From: Thiomicrorhabdus sp965603495
GTDB lineage: Bacteria > Pseudomonadota > Gammaproteobacteria > Thiomicrospirales > Thiomicrospiraceae
Assembly (NCBI GenBank): GCA_965603495.1
Contig: CBFDDF010000007.1
Location: 93,455 to 157,454 of the forward strand
DNA length: 64,000 nt
Reading direction: 5' to 3'
Below, piece after piece: positions 34,560 to 43,989 of this stretch (position 1 is the stretch's first letter; each line of letters begins with the position of its first letter). The position numbers and the translations under genes were made by a program. The notes beneath the pieces are model-generated. The model was not told the DNA's origin. It worked only from the letters and a program-made list of their open reading frames with translations, and made no database searches.

Positions 34560-35211
34560 ATAAAGTCTCTCCGTGTTCATTGATGAACATTAGGGCTTTT
34601 TTAACCGCGCCGACTACCGCGCGTGGTGTAATGGTTGCGCCAGTAAATTGATCAAAATCCCCACCATCTTTTTTAACTGCCCAACGTGAATCATTGTCAT
34701 CTCTAACACTGCGGCCATTGAATTCAATAATCCATTTGTTCTTTTGAATTTCGATTTTATCGCCCAGTCCGGGTGTTTCCTTATGTTTTAAAACACGTAC
34801 ACCAGAGACGCGGCCATCGGGCAAGGCAGCGATTAACATAGTGATATCACCACTATAACCATTTGGTGCTGTAGCGGTAAAAATAAGCCCAGCAGGTTGC
34901 TTATTTTTTCGGGCTCTATAAAAGGTGACCGGATTTTCTGTGCCCAATAGGGCTAAAGTTTGTGGATTTGAGATTTGCAGAGTATCGGTCAGCGGGTCAT
35001 TGTCATATGAGTCGACCGGTAACACCTGATGGAAAGTGTTGAGCAGAGTCTGTTTTTCGGCCGACGTAATCACGGGCGAAGTGAAATGGCGTACCGTGAG
35101 TAACAGCACAATACTGATCAAGACAAATAGGCTCAATTTATAGGCAGAGCCAAACATGCTTTTCATTAAGGCATTCATGGTTGTTTGCTGGGAAGAGGTA
35201 GGTTTATTCAT
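34552..35211 (-). CDS. rsxG: Rsx/Rnf subunit G (covalent FMN)
   Basis: 219 residues: one membrane helix near the N-terminus (LSLFVLISIVLLLTV), then a periplasmic FMN-binding domain with the flavinylation motif TGATITP, where Thr carries FMN through a phosphoester bond put on by ApbE. LKHKETPGLGDKIE is also characteristic. No apbE gene is in the window. It is 11 bp downstream of rsxD and overlaps rsxE. Confidence 0.95.
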   Translation of the reverse strand: MNKPTSSQQTTMNALMKSMFGSAYKLSLFVLISIVLLLTVRHFTSPVITSAEKQTLLNTFHQVLPVDSYDNDPLTDTLQISNPQTLALLGTENPVTFYRARKNKQPAGLIFTATAPNGYSGDITMLIAALPDGRVSGVRVLKHKETPGLGDKIEIQKNKWIIEFNGRSVRDDNDSRWAVKKDGGDFDQFTGATITPRAVVGAVKKALMFINEHGETLYE

Positions 35212-35222
35212 CAGTCATAACC

Positions 35223-36275
35223 CTAGCGTTTATGACCGAATACACGCGGTTGCGTATATTGGTCGATTAAAGGCACGGCAATATTCATCAGAATGATCGC
35301 AAATGCGATGCCATCCGGAAATGCACCCCAACTACGAATCACATAAACCAAGACGCCAATCCCACAGGCAAAAATAAAGCGGCCTTTAGGCGTTGTGCTG
35401 GCAGTGACTGGGTCGGTGATAATAAAGAAGGCTGCGAGCATAGTACCGCCCGAAAGCAAGACGAAGTCGATCGGTGGATAGGTGTTGGGATCAATCGTGT
35501 GAAAGATAAACGCCATAAGCGCCAAACTGCCTAAAAATCCGACGGGAAACTGCCAGCGAATAGTGCGGCTATACAACATCCATAGTCCACCGAGCATAAA
35601 CGCGATGTTAACCCACTCCCAGCTGCTAAATCCAAATAGAAAATGCAAGTCTTTATCATCTAGACTGAGAAGTGGATTAAGCGTTTCAGCTACCGTCACG
35701 CCTTGAGAAATTCCGATACGGAGTTCATTCAAGGGTGTTGCGCCGGTAATGGCATCCATAGCTATGCTTGGAATGTGTCCCGTGAACACCAATTGGACGG
35801 CATTCAGAAACCCCATGTAATAGCCACTGATTTCAGAGGGCTCAATCCACTGGGTCATTTGAACCGGGAAAGAGATGAGCAAGAAGGCATAGCCGAGCAT
35901 GGCCGGATTAAATGGATTGTAGCCTAATCCACCATAAAGGTGTTTACCGAAAATCAATGCAAAGGCGCTACCGCTGGCAATCACCCACCAAGGTGCTCCG
36001 GGTGGAATACAGAAAACCAGGCCGGTAATGGTGATTAAAGCGCTCATGTCTGTAATGAAAGGCATGACAGGACGGCCTCGGAGTTTAAGCATGACATATT
36101 CGACCAGTAACATCGTTACGACCGCTATCAACCATTGCACAACAATTCCAAAGCCAAAAAGATAGATATGAACCAGTAGCGCAGGAAAGGCTGCAACCTG
36201 AACCTGGAGCATCAACTTACGGACATTTTGATTGTTATGTGCGTACGGTGAGGATGAGAGTGTCGGTTGACTCAC
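35223..36275 (-). CDS. rsxD: Rsx/Rnf subunit D (membrane, covalent FMN)
   Basis: 350 residues with about nine membrane segments. The motif DAITGATPL holds the Thr for covalent FMN, and IITDPVTASTTPKGR is the conserved periplasmic loop. The start is GTG (36275), directly abutting the rsxC stop (TAAGTG) with GGAG before it. An imperfect palindrome match at 36016-36026 lies in the coding region and looks coincidental. Confidence 0.95.
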   Translation of the reverse strand: MSQPTLSSSPYAHNNQNVRKLMLQVQVAAFPALLVHIYLFGFGIVVQWLIAVVTMLLVEYVMLKLRGRPVMPFITDMSALITITGLVFCIPPGAPWWVIASGSAFALIFGKHLYGGLGYNPFNPAMLGYAFLLISFPVQMTQWIEPSEISGYYMGFLNAVQLVFTGHIPSIAMDAITGATPLNELRIGISQGVTVAETLNPLLSLDDKDLHFLFGFSSWEWVNIAFMLGGLWMLYSRTIRWQFPVGFLGSLALMAFIFHTIDPNTYPPIDFVLLSGGTMLAAFFIITDPVTASTTPKGRFIFACGIGVLVYVIRSWGAFPDGIAFAIILMNIAVPLIDQYTQPRVFGHKR

Positions 36276-38462
36276 TTAGTTTGTCTCCTGTTGTTTAGCT
36301 TGGCGTTCGCTAGCACGCTTACGCGCAGCTTCAATCGCTTTTTGACGTTTGTCTTGGATTGTATCATCAACCACTTTAGTTGGTTTTTCGGATGCCGCCG
36401 CTGCTTGGACACGCTGTTTTTTAACGGCCGCACTATCAGCACTCATCTCAGCTTTACGGGCCGCTTCATTCTCCGAAGCAGTAGAAGGGGATGTTGTGCT
36501 TAGGGTTAAATCAGTGGTTTGTGCAGCCAGTGACTCACCTGTGACACCAGAATTTTTGGCAGGCGTTCGTTCTTTAGCGGCAGTTTCAGATGTTTTATTA
36601 GGTGTGTCATTAGACTCCGGGGTATTACTTTTAGCTGCTTGTTTTTTAGCTAGAGCACGTTTTTTGGCGGCAGCCATCGCAGCATTTTTAGCAGCTGTCT
36701 TAGGGTTCTTTTCAGATCCTGCGGCTTCACTGGCTTTTTGAGCGGCTTCGATAGCTTTTCTACGTGCGGTTGGCATCTTTTCTTGAGTAGGTGTCTCTGG
36801 CGACTGAAGTCCTGAATCAGACTCGCCACTGTCAGCCGTCGAATCGCTCTTTAACTTGGCCGCACGTCGAGCGGCTGCCGCTCGAGCCGCCGCAGCTGCT
36901 GGACTAGGCTTTTGAGTGGGTGTAGCAGATTCACCCGCCAGGGCTAACTTATCAGCGGTTTGCTTTTTAACCGCATCTTTTTTCGCTTGAAGACGTGTCT
37001 CGCGTTCCTGTTTTTCACGCTCAATGCGTGCCAGTCTAAATTCATGGCGTTGTTTAGCGAGTTCAGCCGCTTTGGCCTCTGCATGAATGACTTTAATCTC
37101 GGACTTAGCGTGGCGGTAGTATTGCACTAATGGAATATGGCTTGGGCAAACATAACTACAGCAACCGCATTCTATACAGTCGGCCACATTGAGTTTTTCA
37201 ACCTTATCAAACTCGTGCGCTTGGCTGTGCCAATACAATTGCTGCGGCAGTAAGTTCACAGGGCAAGCATCCATACATTCACCGCAACGAATACAAGGCA
37301 TTTGCATTTCGGTCGGTTCAGGCGGATTGGCCAAAATACAGTTAGTGGTTTTAATCACCGGCACTTGATTATCTTGGACTTGGAAGCCCATCATAGGCCC
37401 TCCCATAACGAGAGGGTAATTAATCTCAGTTTTAGGTTGGGCAGCATTCGCGAGAGCGGCAAAAGGTGTGCCTATTAAGGCTTGTATATTAAACGGCGAA
37501 TTTAAACCTAAACCAGAAACCGTTACCAGTCGTGACGTAAGGGGTTCACCCAGTATGACGGCGCGATAAATAGCAGCATAGGTGGCAACATTCATCATTA
37601 TCAGACCCAAATCCACGGCATGCAGGTGGTTAGGTATTTCAATGCCGATCAACTCTTGGATAAGCTGCTTTTGACCGCCCATCGGATAAACGGTTTGTAC
37701 CGTATGAATTTCTACCAGGGTGCCAGCAGCGGCGGCTTGCATCGCTTTAATGGCTTCTGGCTTATTGGATTCGATACCACAAAGGACTTTATTTGTCCCT
37801 AATGCCTCGGCAACCATGACCGCGCCTTGAATGATTTCGGCCGCTTTGGTTTGCATGAGTAAATCATCACAAGTGATAAATGGCTCGCATTCTGCACCAT
37901 TAATCAGGAGTGTGTGAACCTTGCCTTTTTCTTTAGGTAGTTTGGCATAGGTGGGAAAACCTGCGCCCCCCATGCCAACAATACCAGCATGGAAAAGGAT
38001 ATCTTTAATGGCTTGGGGAGTCGTCGGCGGTTTGCCATTAACCTTTAAGACATTGTCGATAGCGATGTCTTTGTGGTCAGGTTTGATGACGATTGACATC
38101 GCTTTAAGGCCAGATGCATGTGGCAATGCGTAGGGTTCTATAGCCTCGACAAAACCTGAAGTCGGTGCGTGAACTGGCACCACCAACGCTTTGTTGGCAT
38201 CTTTATGCGATTGCGCAATGAGTTGGTTTTTTTTGACGTAACTACCGACTTCAACCAACAGTTCTGCTGGCTGACCCACTTGCTGTTGTAATGGTAGGAT
38301 TAAACGATCCGGGATCATGGGCGGACGAATGGGTTGGCGCAAAGACAAAGATTTATTATATTGTGGAAAAACGCCGCCATGAAATTTGTATAACCAGCGT
38401 TTGGCAACTGGATAAACTAAGGCAATTTTTTGGATTAAACGTTGGGTCAGAGAAATGTTCAT
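36276..38462 (-). CDS. rsxC: Rsx/Rnf subunit C
   Basis: 728 residues. The conserved core (1-~450) has the NADH/flavin-binding GMGGAGFPT (163-171) and GAECEPFITCDD, and two ferredoxin-type [4Fe-4S] clusters, CIRCGECMDACPVN (390-403) and CIECGCCSYVCPSH (~429-442). From ~460 to the end is a long Ala/Lys/Glu-rich coiled region (AAAARAAAARRAAK), typical of gammaproteobacterial RsxC and variable between species. It is peripheral on the cytoplasmic side. It overlaps rsxB by four bases (ATGA). Confidence 0.95.
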   Translation of the reverse strand: MNISLTQRLIQKIALVYPVAKRWLYKFHGGVFPQYNKSLSLRQPIRPPMIPDRLILPLQQQVGQPAELLVEVGSYVKKNQLIAQSHKDANKALVVPVHAPTSGFVEAIEPYALPHASGLKAMSIVIKPDHKDIAIDNVLKVNGKPPTTPQAIKDILFHAGIVGMGGAGFPTYAKLPKEKGKVHTLLINGAECEPFITCDDLLMQTKAAEIIQGAVMVAEALGTNKVLCGIESNKPEAIKAMQAAAAGTLVEIHTVQTVYPMGGQKQLIQELIGIEIPNHLHAVDLGLIMMNVATYAAIYRAVILGEPLTSRLVTVSGLGLNSPFNIQALIGTPFAALANAAQPKTEINYPLVMGGPMMGFQVQDNQVPVIKTTNCILANPPEPTEMQMPCIRCGECMDACPVNLLPQQLYWHSQAHEFDKVEKLNVADCIECGCCSYVCPSHIPLVQYYRHAKSEIKVIHAEAKAAELAKQRHEFRLARIEREKQERETRLQAKKDAVKKQTADKLALAGESATPTQKPSPAAAAARAAAARRAAKLKSDSTADSGESDSGLQSPETPTQEKMPTARRKAIEAAQKASEAAGSEKNPKTAAKNAAMAAAKKRALAKKQAAKSNTPESNDTPNKTSETAAKERTPAKNSGVTGESLAAQTTDLTLSTTSPSTASENEAARKAEMSADSAAVKKQRVQAAAASEKPTKVVDDTIQDKRQKAIEAARKRASERQAKQQETN

Positions 38463-39025
38463 TTCTCACTTCCCTGGCTTACGATGATCGCAGTGTCCGC
38501 TGGGTCAGGCCATTTCCAGTTGGCAGTGGTGGTTTCGGCGGGACGCATTTCAATACAGTCCACTGGACAAACCGGTACACACAAATCACAGCCAGTACAC
38601 TCTGATTGAATCACGGTATGCATTAGCTTGGTTGCCCCTAAAATAGCATCCACAGGGCAGGCTTTGATACATAAAACACAGCCAATACAAATATCCTCAT
38701 CAATAAAAGCGGTTGTTTTTATTTGGGTATCTTCATCCGGGGCATTCATTTCCTTGGGTTCAAGGCCTGTGATCTCTGAAATGAGAATCATGACTTCAGT
38801 GCCACCTGGAACACATAAATTGACCTCGGCTTCACCTTCCGACAAAGCATCTGCATAAGGTTTACAGCCTGGATAACCACATTGACCACATTGTGTTTGC
38901 GGTAAAACCTTATCAATCTGTTCTGAAAGTGGATTACCTTCTACCTTAAAGCGGATAGCCGCATAACCTAGGAGTAAACCAAATAACAGCGCCAGGCCGA
39001 TAAAGATAATAAGTGCTTCAATCAT
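38459..39025 (-). CDS. rsxB: Rsx/Rnf subunit B (ferredoxin-like)
   Basis: 188 residues: an N-terminal membrane helix (IEALIIFIGLALLFGLLLGYA), a Cys-rich domain (CGQCGYPGCKPYADAL with a distal Cys in VNLCVPGG), then two [4Fe-4S] motifs (CIGCVLCIKACPVDA and CTGCDLCVPVCPVDC). It passes electrons between the cytoplasmic and membrane parts. The ribosome site is provided by a degenerate copy of the dispersed palindrome in the 18-bp rsxA-rsxB gap. Confidence 0.96.
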   Translation of the reverse strand: MIEALIIFIGLALLFGLLLGYAAIRFKVEGNPLSEQIDKVLPQTQCGQCGYPGCKPYADALSEGEAEVNLCVPGGTEVMILISEITGLEPKEMNAPDEDTQIKTTAFIDEDICIGCVLCIKACPVDAILGATKLMHTVIQSECTGCDLCVPVCPVDCIEMRPAETTTANWKWPDPADTAIIVSQGSEK

Positions 39026-39032
39026 AGATTCT

Positions 39033-39044
39033 ACCAGGCCTGCC
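39033..39044. repeat. One-mismatch palindrome at the rsxA-rsxB junction
   Basis: ACCAGGCCTGCC differs from the consensus at one position. On the coding strand it reads GGCAGGCCTGGT, overlapping the rsxA stop region, and its GGTAG end lies nine bases before the rsxB ATG, as its likely Shine-Dalgarno sequence. It may be a captured palindrome adapted as ribosome site, or coincidence. Confidence 0.6.
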
Positions 39045-39619
39045 TATACCAATCCGCCAAAGCCCATAAAGGCCATGGACATCAGTCCTGCGGTAATCAG
39101 CGCAATCGGCGCTCCTTTAAAAGGGCCTGGTACATCGGCGACATCGATACGTTCTCTAATAGAGGCGAATAGCACCATGACTAAAGTAAATCCAACAGCC
39201 GCCCCAAATCCAAATACGGCAGATTCAATGAAATCATTTTTCTCACCGACATTTAATAACGCCACACCAAGTACGGCACAGTTAGTGGTGATTAACGGCA
39301 AGTAGATGCCGAGTACTTGATAAAGCGCAGGGCTGGTTTTATGAATCGCCATTTCAGTAAAACCGACCACAGCGGCAATCGCTAGAATAAAAGCGATGGT
39401 TTGTAGATATTCCAAACCGAAAGGTTGCAGTAGATAGGTGTAGATGATGTAACTTAAAACCGATGAAAGGGTCAGAACAAAGGTGGTCGCTAACCCCATG
39501 CCTAAAGCGGCATCGGTTTTTTTAGACACACCCATAAAAGGACAAAGTCCTAAGAACTTAACCAATACGAAGTTATTGACGAGCACAGTGCTAATCAATA
39601 TCAAAACGTAATCTTGCAT
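39044..39619 (-). CDS. rsxA: Rsx/Rnf subunit A
   Basis: 191 residues, six membrane segments: NNFVLVKFLGLCPFMGVSKK and YLPLITTNCAVLGVALLN contain the two conserved Cys that, with those of RsxE, hold the membrane iron-sulfur centre. It is the inverted-topology homologue of RsxE. First gene of the operon, 69 bp downstream of metG; the operon may be read from metG or from a promoter in that gap. Confidence 0.95.
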   Translation of the reverse strand: MQDYVLILISTVLVNNFVLVKFLGLCPFMGVSKKTDAALGMGLATTFVLTLSSVLSYIIYTYLLQPFGLEYLQTIAFILAIAAVVGFTEMAIHKTSPALYQVLGIYLPLITTNCAVLGVALLNVGEKNDFIESAVFGFGAAVGFTLVMVLFASIRERIDVADVPGPFKGAPIALITAGLMSMAFMGFGGLV

Positions 39620-39688
39620 AGGTTGTTATCCTTTTATAAGCGAATTATAAGTTCGATATAACCGCGGTGGTCAGTGATTAAAGCTGAA

Positions 39689-41776
39689 TTATTTAACACG
39701 CATACCAGGCGTTGCACCATCGTCCGGAGACAAAATATACAAGTCACTGCCACCTGGGCCAGCCGCCAATACCATGCCTTCAGACATGCCAAAACGCATT
39801 TTACGCGGTGCTAAGTTGGCGACCATTACCGTAAGCTTGCCTATTAACGCTTCCGGTTCGTAGGCAGATTTAATGCCTGCAAACACTTGGCGCTGTTCAA
39901 AACCAATATCCAAAGTTAATTTGAGTAACTTTTTGGCATCAGGCACGGCTTCAGCATGAATGATTTTCGCGATACGTAGATCAATCTTGGCAAAGTCATC
40001 AATACTGATTTCCTCGGCAAGCGCATCGAACTCAGGTTTTACGACAGCTTCCTTGACGGGTTTGGTTTTTTTATCGCCTTTTTTACCATCAGGGGCTGTG
40101 CTTGCATTGTTAAGTGAGGATGCAGAAGCTTCAACCATTTTCTGGATAGGCTCCATTTCTAAACGTGTTAATAAGGCTTTGAACTTGCTGATCTCATGAT
40201 TCATCAGTGGTGTCTTAATGTCTTCCCATTTGCAGTTCTTAAGATTTAAGAAAGCATTTGATTTCTCTGTCGTCACGGGTAATACCGGTGACAAATAACT
40301 CATCAAAACGCGGAATAAATTAAGACTGACGCTGACACATTCATGTAACTCAGCTTCTTTACCTTCGGTTTTAGCAAGCACCCAAGGCGCGGCCTCAGCA
40401 ATGTATTCATTAGCCTTATCCGCTAGCGTCATGATTTCACGCATGGCATGACCATAATCACGTGACTCATACAGACCAGCAATTTCTTCAGATTTATCGA
40501 TAAAGCTTTGATATAAAGCTGTCGTTTCAGCAGTCCATTCGTCATTAAGCTTGCCCTCAAATTTCTTCATGACAAAGCCTGCACTTCGGCTGGCAATATT
40601 GACAACTTTACCGACTAAATCTGAATTGACACGTTGGGCGAAATCTTCCAAGTTCAAATCGATGTCATCAATACGGCTGGTTAATTTGGCTGCATAGTAA
40701 TAACGTAAGTATTCAGGGTTCAGGTGTTCTAAATAAGTTTTAGCCATAATGAAGGTGCCACGAGATTTAGACATCTTTTGGCCATCAACGGTTAAAAAAC
40801 CATGTGCAAAGACTGCGGTTGGCGTTCTGTAATTGGCGCCTGACAACATTGCAGGCCAGAATAGAGCGTGGAAGTTGATAATGTCTTTACCAATGAAATG
40901 ATAGAGTTCAGTGGTCGAATTTTCTTGCCAATATTCATCAAAATCAAGGCCTGATTTGTCACAGTAAGCCTTAAAGCTCGACATGTAACCAATCGGTGCA
41001 TCTAGCCAAACGTAGAAATATTTGCCGGTTTCACCAGGGATTTCAAAACCAAAATAGGGCGCATCACGAGAGATATCCCAACCACGCAGACCACTTTCCA
41101 GCCATTCATCCAATTTATTGGCGATTTGATCCTGTAGATGACCTTCACGTGTCCAAGTTTTCAACATATCTTCAAACTGACTGAGCTCAAAAAACAGATG
41201 GTCGGTGTCTTTTTCAATCGGGGTAGCGCCAGACACGGCAGATTTTGGATCAATTAAATCCGTCGGACTGTAAGTGGCACCACAGACTTCGCAGTTATCG
41301 CCGTATTGGTCTACCGCTTTACATTTCGGGCAGGTTCCTTTGATAAAACGATCGGGTAAGAACATCTCTTTTTCAGGGTCGTAAAACTGAGAGATGGTTT
41401 TACGTGAAATGTAGCCCTTGTCTTTTAAGCGCAGGTAGATGTGTTCTGCAAGTTCTTTGTTCTCAATCGAGTTGGTGCTGTGGTAATGGTCAAATTCAAC
41501 ATTAAACCCTGCAAAATCAGCCTGGTGCTCATCAGATGACTTGGCAATCAAAGCTTCTGGCGTAATGCCTTCCGCTTGAGCACGCAACATGATTGGCGTA
41601 CCGTGCGCATCATCAGCACAAACATAAGTACAAGTGTTGCCACGCATTTTTTGAAAACGCGACCAGATATCAGTTTGGATGTACTCCACCAAGTGTCCTA
41701 AATGAATAGGGCCGTTGGCATAAGGCAGGGCACTGGTAATCAAAATTTTTCTAGGCGTTGGTACTATATCTGACAT
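39689..41776 (-). CDS. metG: Methionyl-tRNA synthetase
   Basis: 695 residues: class I HIGH motif as PYANGPIHLGHLVEY, zinc knuckle CPKCKAVDQYGDNCEVCG (Cys4), KMSKS as GQKMSKSRGTF, and a C-terminal EMAP/Trbp111-like tRNA-binding dimerisation domain (IDLRIAKIIHAEAVPDAKKLLKLTLDIG, then NLAPRKMRFGMSEGM). This is the long, dimeric MetRS type of E. coli. It charges tRNA-Met. A Lys/Ser-rich linker (~555-580) joins the parts. Confidence 0.97.
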   Translation of the reverse strand: MSDIVPTPRKILITSALPYANGPIHLGHLVEYIQTDIWSRFQKMRGNTCTYVCADDAHGTPIMLRAQAEGITPEALIAKSSDEHQADFAGFNVEFDHYHSTNSIENKELAEHIYLRLKDKGYISRKTISQFYDPEKEMFLPDRFIKGTCPKCKAVDQYGDNCEVCGATYSPTDLIDPKSAVSGATPIEKDTDHLFFELSQFEDMLKTWTREGHLQDQIANKLDEWLESGLRGWDISRDAPYFGFEIPGETGKYFYVWLDAPIGYMSSFKAYCDKSGLDFDEYWQENSTTELYHFIGKDIINFHALFWPAMLSGANYRTPTAVFAHGFLTVDGQKMSKSRGTFIMAKTYLEHLNPEYLRYYYAAKLTSRIDDIDLNLEDFAQRVNSDLVGKVVNIASRSAGFVMKKFEGKLNDEWTAETTALYQSFIDKSEEIAGLYESRDYGHAMREIMTLADKANEYIAEAAPWVLAKTEGKEAELHECVSVSLNLFRVLMSYLSPVLPVTTEKSNAFLNLKNCKWEDIKTPLMNHEISKFKALLTRLEMEPIQKMVEASASSLNNASTAPDGKKGDKKTKPVKEAVVKPEFDALAEEISIDDFAKIDLRIAKIIHAEAVPDAKKLLKLTLDIGFEQRQVFAGIKSAYEPEALIGKLTVMVANLAPRKMRFGMSEGMVLAAGPGGSDLYILSPDDGATPGMRVK

Positions 41777-42058
41777 CTGTTTTCCACTTTATTCGTAAGG
41801 GGCTTTTCTTGATGCGCGCTTGTCTATTTAAGGCGCTTAAATTAACCCATTATTATAGTCGTTTTATACCCAAAGTGTGACTCTCTTGGTCTTGAAAAAG
41901 TAGGTGGTTGAATTTGTATTGTTAAGGGTAGCTTTTGAGATGATAAACTTTGGAAAATAAAGTGCTAATATTTAGTCATTTCGCGCATTGTGCGATTTAT
42001 CTCTCTGCATTATGATGAATGATTGAAAATGAATAATGCTCGCTATCAAGGTACAGTT

Positions 42059-42367
42059 ATGAGTCTGAATACAGTGGTCAATGGAAATATCGTCACCATC
42101 TCTATTGATGGGGTTTTTGATGTCAGTGTTTATGAGCCGTTTAAAGAGTCCTGTCGCGTGCACTTAAACGATGATGTGCAGTTTGTGATTGATATGGATA
42201 ACACCACTTATATGGACAGCTCTGCTTTAGGTATGTTGCTTTTATTACGTGAAAAAACCCAAGGTGATAAAGATCGCGTGAAGTTGATTAACGTAGATGA
42301 AAATGTGTTGAGTATTCTAGAGATTGCCCAATTTCAGCAGTTGTTTAATATTCAAGCGAAATCATAA
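42059..42367 (+). CDS. STAS-domain anti-sigma-antagonist-like protein
   Basis: 102 residues from ATG 42059, where AAGG gives a ribosome site; in-frame starts at 42029 (ATG) and 42023 (TTG) are less likely. It is a single STAS domain with the phosphorylatable site in DMDNTTYMDSSALGMLLLL (Ser in MDSSALG). These proteins are switched by a serine kinase and a PP2C phosphatase in partner-switching pathways. No anti-sigma kinase is adjacent; the SpoIIE-type phosphatase at 29929 is the only candidate partner in view. It is monocistronic between divergent metG and convergent mrp. Confidence 0.85.
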   Translation: MSLNTVVNGNIVTISIDGVFDVSVYEPFKESCRVHLNDDVQFVIDMDNTTYMDSSALGMLLLLREKTQGDKDRVKLINVDENVLSILEIAQFQQLFNIQAKS

Positions 42368-42473
42368 AGCGGCTCAGGGGTTCTCGCCAGAGTGATGTCG
42401 CTTGTCCTGATTGCTAGATAACAAGGACAGGCGAAGAGAGATGCGGATTAATTAAGTTTTTAGTTGTCTGTTT

Positions 42474-43598
42474 TTAAGTGTTCTGAATCACGATATTAGG
42501 AAATAGATTGGCGTAATTACGTTTTTGGATGCCAATCGTACCGCTGATTTTGTGCGCCATAGTACGATATTTTTGCGAAATTTCACTGCTCGGGTCAGCT
42601 GTAACCGTTGGCTGACCTTGATCCGCTTCTTCACGAATTCTTTTGTCTAAAGGCAGTGAACCTAAGAATTCAACCGAATATTGTTTCGCCATATTCTCCC
42701 CTCCATGTTCTCCGAAAATCGCCTCTTCATGGCCGCAGTTACTACAAATGTGCGTGCTCATATTCTCGATAATGCCGATGACGGGAATCTCAACCTTCTC
42801 AAACATTTTGAGACCTTTTTTAGCATCGATCAACGAAACCTGCTGCGGTGTGGTGACAATTACCGCGCCAGTTACCGGGATTTGTTGTGCTAGGGTCAGT
42901 TGAACATCGCCAGTGCCGGGCGGTAAATCAATCACTAGGTAATCAAGATCTTCCCAGTTGGTCTCTTTGAGTAGCTGAGTTAGGGTTTGGGTGACAATCG
43001 GCCCACGCCAAATCATCGGTGAATCTTCTTCAATCAGCACACCAATCGACATGACTTGCAAGCCATAAGCGGTCAGTGGCTGCATGCTTTTACCATCTTT
43101 AGATTGCGGCTTTTCCTTAAGGTTTAGCATAGTGGGAATGCTTGGGCCATAAATGTCTGCATCTAAAATACCGACTTTGGCACCTTCTTGTTGTAACGCT
43201 AAAGCGAGGTTAACGCTGGTGGTGGATTTACCGACGCCCCCTTTACCTGAGGCGATGGCAATGATATTTTTAATGCCAGGTAGCGGCGCCACTCCCTTTT
43301 GAGCATCGTGGCTGACGATGACTGTTTCAAAAGTTGGGCTGACGGATTCAATGCCTTCAACCTGCCCCAGGTGATGTTTCAATGACTGTTCAATGCTCGG
43401 CCACAAGCTTTTGCATGGGTAAGGCATGGAGACCTGAAGGCTTAAATTGCCTTTTTTAAGCTGTAGGTCCGAAACCGCTTTAATGGCTAACAAGTCTTTT
43501 TGGCTGGTAGGGTCCATACAGGCTTTTAATTGGATCTCAATATCTTTTTGTAGCGTTTCAGAAATACCATTGCCAAATAGCTTATTAAATAATCCCAT
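42474..43598 (-). CDS. mrp: Mrp/ApbC iron-sulfur cluster carrier ATPase
   Basis: 374 residues. An N-terminal MIP18/DUF59-like region (~15-95) is followed by the P-loop ATPase: deviant Walker A IASGKGGVGKSTTSVNLA (~115-130), switch GILDADIYGPSIPTML, and the cluster-binding pair in MSTHICSNCGHEE (CxxC). It carries [4Fe-4S] clusters to apoproteins as a dimer in the cytoplasm. Its position next to metG is as in E. coli, although STAS intervenes here. A suitable client set (RsxB, RsxC, Nth) is encoded nearby. Confidence 0.93.
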   Translation of the reverse strand: MGLFNKLFGNGISETLQKDIEIQLKACMDPTSQKDLLAIKAVSDLQLKKGNLSLQVSMPYPCKSLWPSIEQSLKHHLGQVEGIESVSPTFETVIVSHDAQKGVAPLPGIKNIIAIASGKGGVGKSTTSVNLALALQQEGAKVGILDADIYGPSIPTMLNLKEKPQSKDGKSMQPLTAYGLQVMSIGVLIEEDSPMIWRGPIVTQTLTQLLKETNWEDLDYLVIDLPPGTGDVQLTLAQQIPVTGAVIVTTPQQVSLIDAKKGLKMFEKVEIPVIGIIENMSTHICSNCGHEEAIFGEHGGENMAKQYSVEFLGSLPLDKRIREEADQGQPTVTADPSSEISQKYRTMAHKISGTIGIQKRNYANLFPNIVIQNT

Positions 43599-43729
43599 GT
43601 AAATTCCTTTAGGTGACCGCTACGCAACAGCGCATAACGATGTAATGGGGGTATTCTAACAGGTATGTCGAGTGGAAAAAATCCACAAAACAAAAGGTTA
43701 TTCATAGCAGGTTACTAACACCTTGAGCA

Positions 43730-43741
43730 ACCAGGCCTGGT
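43730..43741. repeat. Palindrome copy 14
   Basis: Exact 12-mer, about 132 bp upstream of the mrp start and 249 bp upstream of zntB. GGT TTTAA follows; no extended symmetry. Confidence 0.95.
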
Positions 43742-43868
43742 GGTTTTAACAGCGGTTTTTAAAATAAAGAAGTTCTAGTGGCAGGTGGAGTGTTTTTTTA
43801 ATCTGCTCAATCTGATGCCACTTTTAAAAAAACTCTGTGCTACTGGTGGGGGAATGATTAATACTTCT

Positions 43869-43886
43869 AATGATTCACCAATCATT
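43869..43886. promoter_or_regulatory. Inverted repeat upstream of zntB
   Basis: AATGATT (43869-43875), CACC, AATCATT (43880-43886). The 7-4-7 dyad 104 bp before the zinc-transporter start could bind a dimeric regulator. It is A/T-rich, so chance is possible. Confidence 0.3.
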
Positions 43887-43989
43887 AAAATGGTTGGTCG
43901 ATTAATTTTTTAAATAAAAAATACTCAATAGGTCGTAAAATAGAAAAATACTGTAAATTACAGAAGCTAAATGGATAAAGGGGTAGTAC

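Larger units (their letters stand above)
43599..43989. other. Divergent intergenic region, 391 bp
   Basis: This lies between mrp (leftward) and zntB (rightward). It contains palindrome copy 14 (43730-43741) and a short perfect inverted repeat AATGATT-CACC-AATCATT at 43869-43886, about 104 bp before zntB, which may be an operator for it. No gene is visible. Confidence 0.5.
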
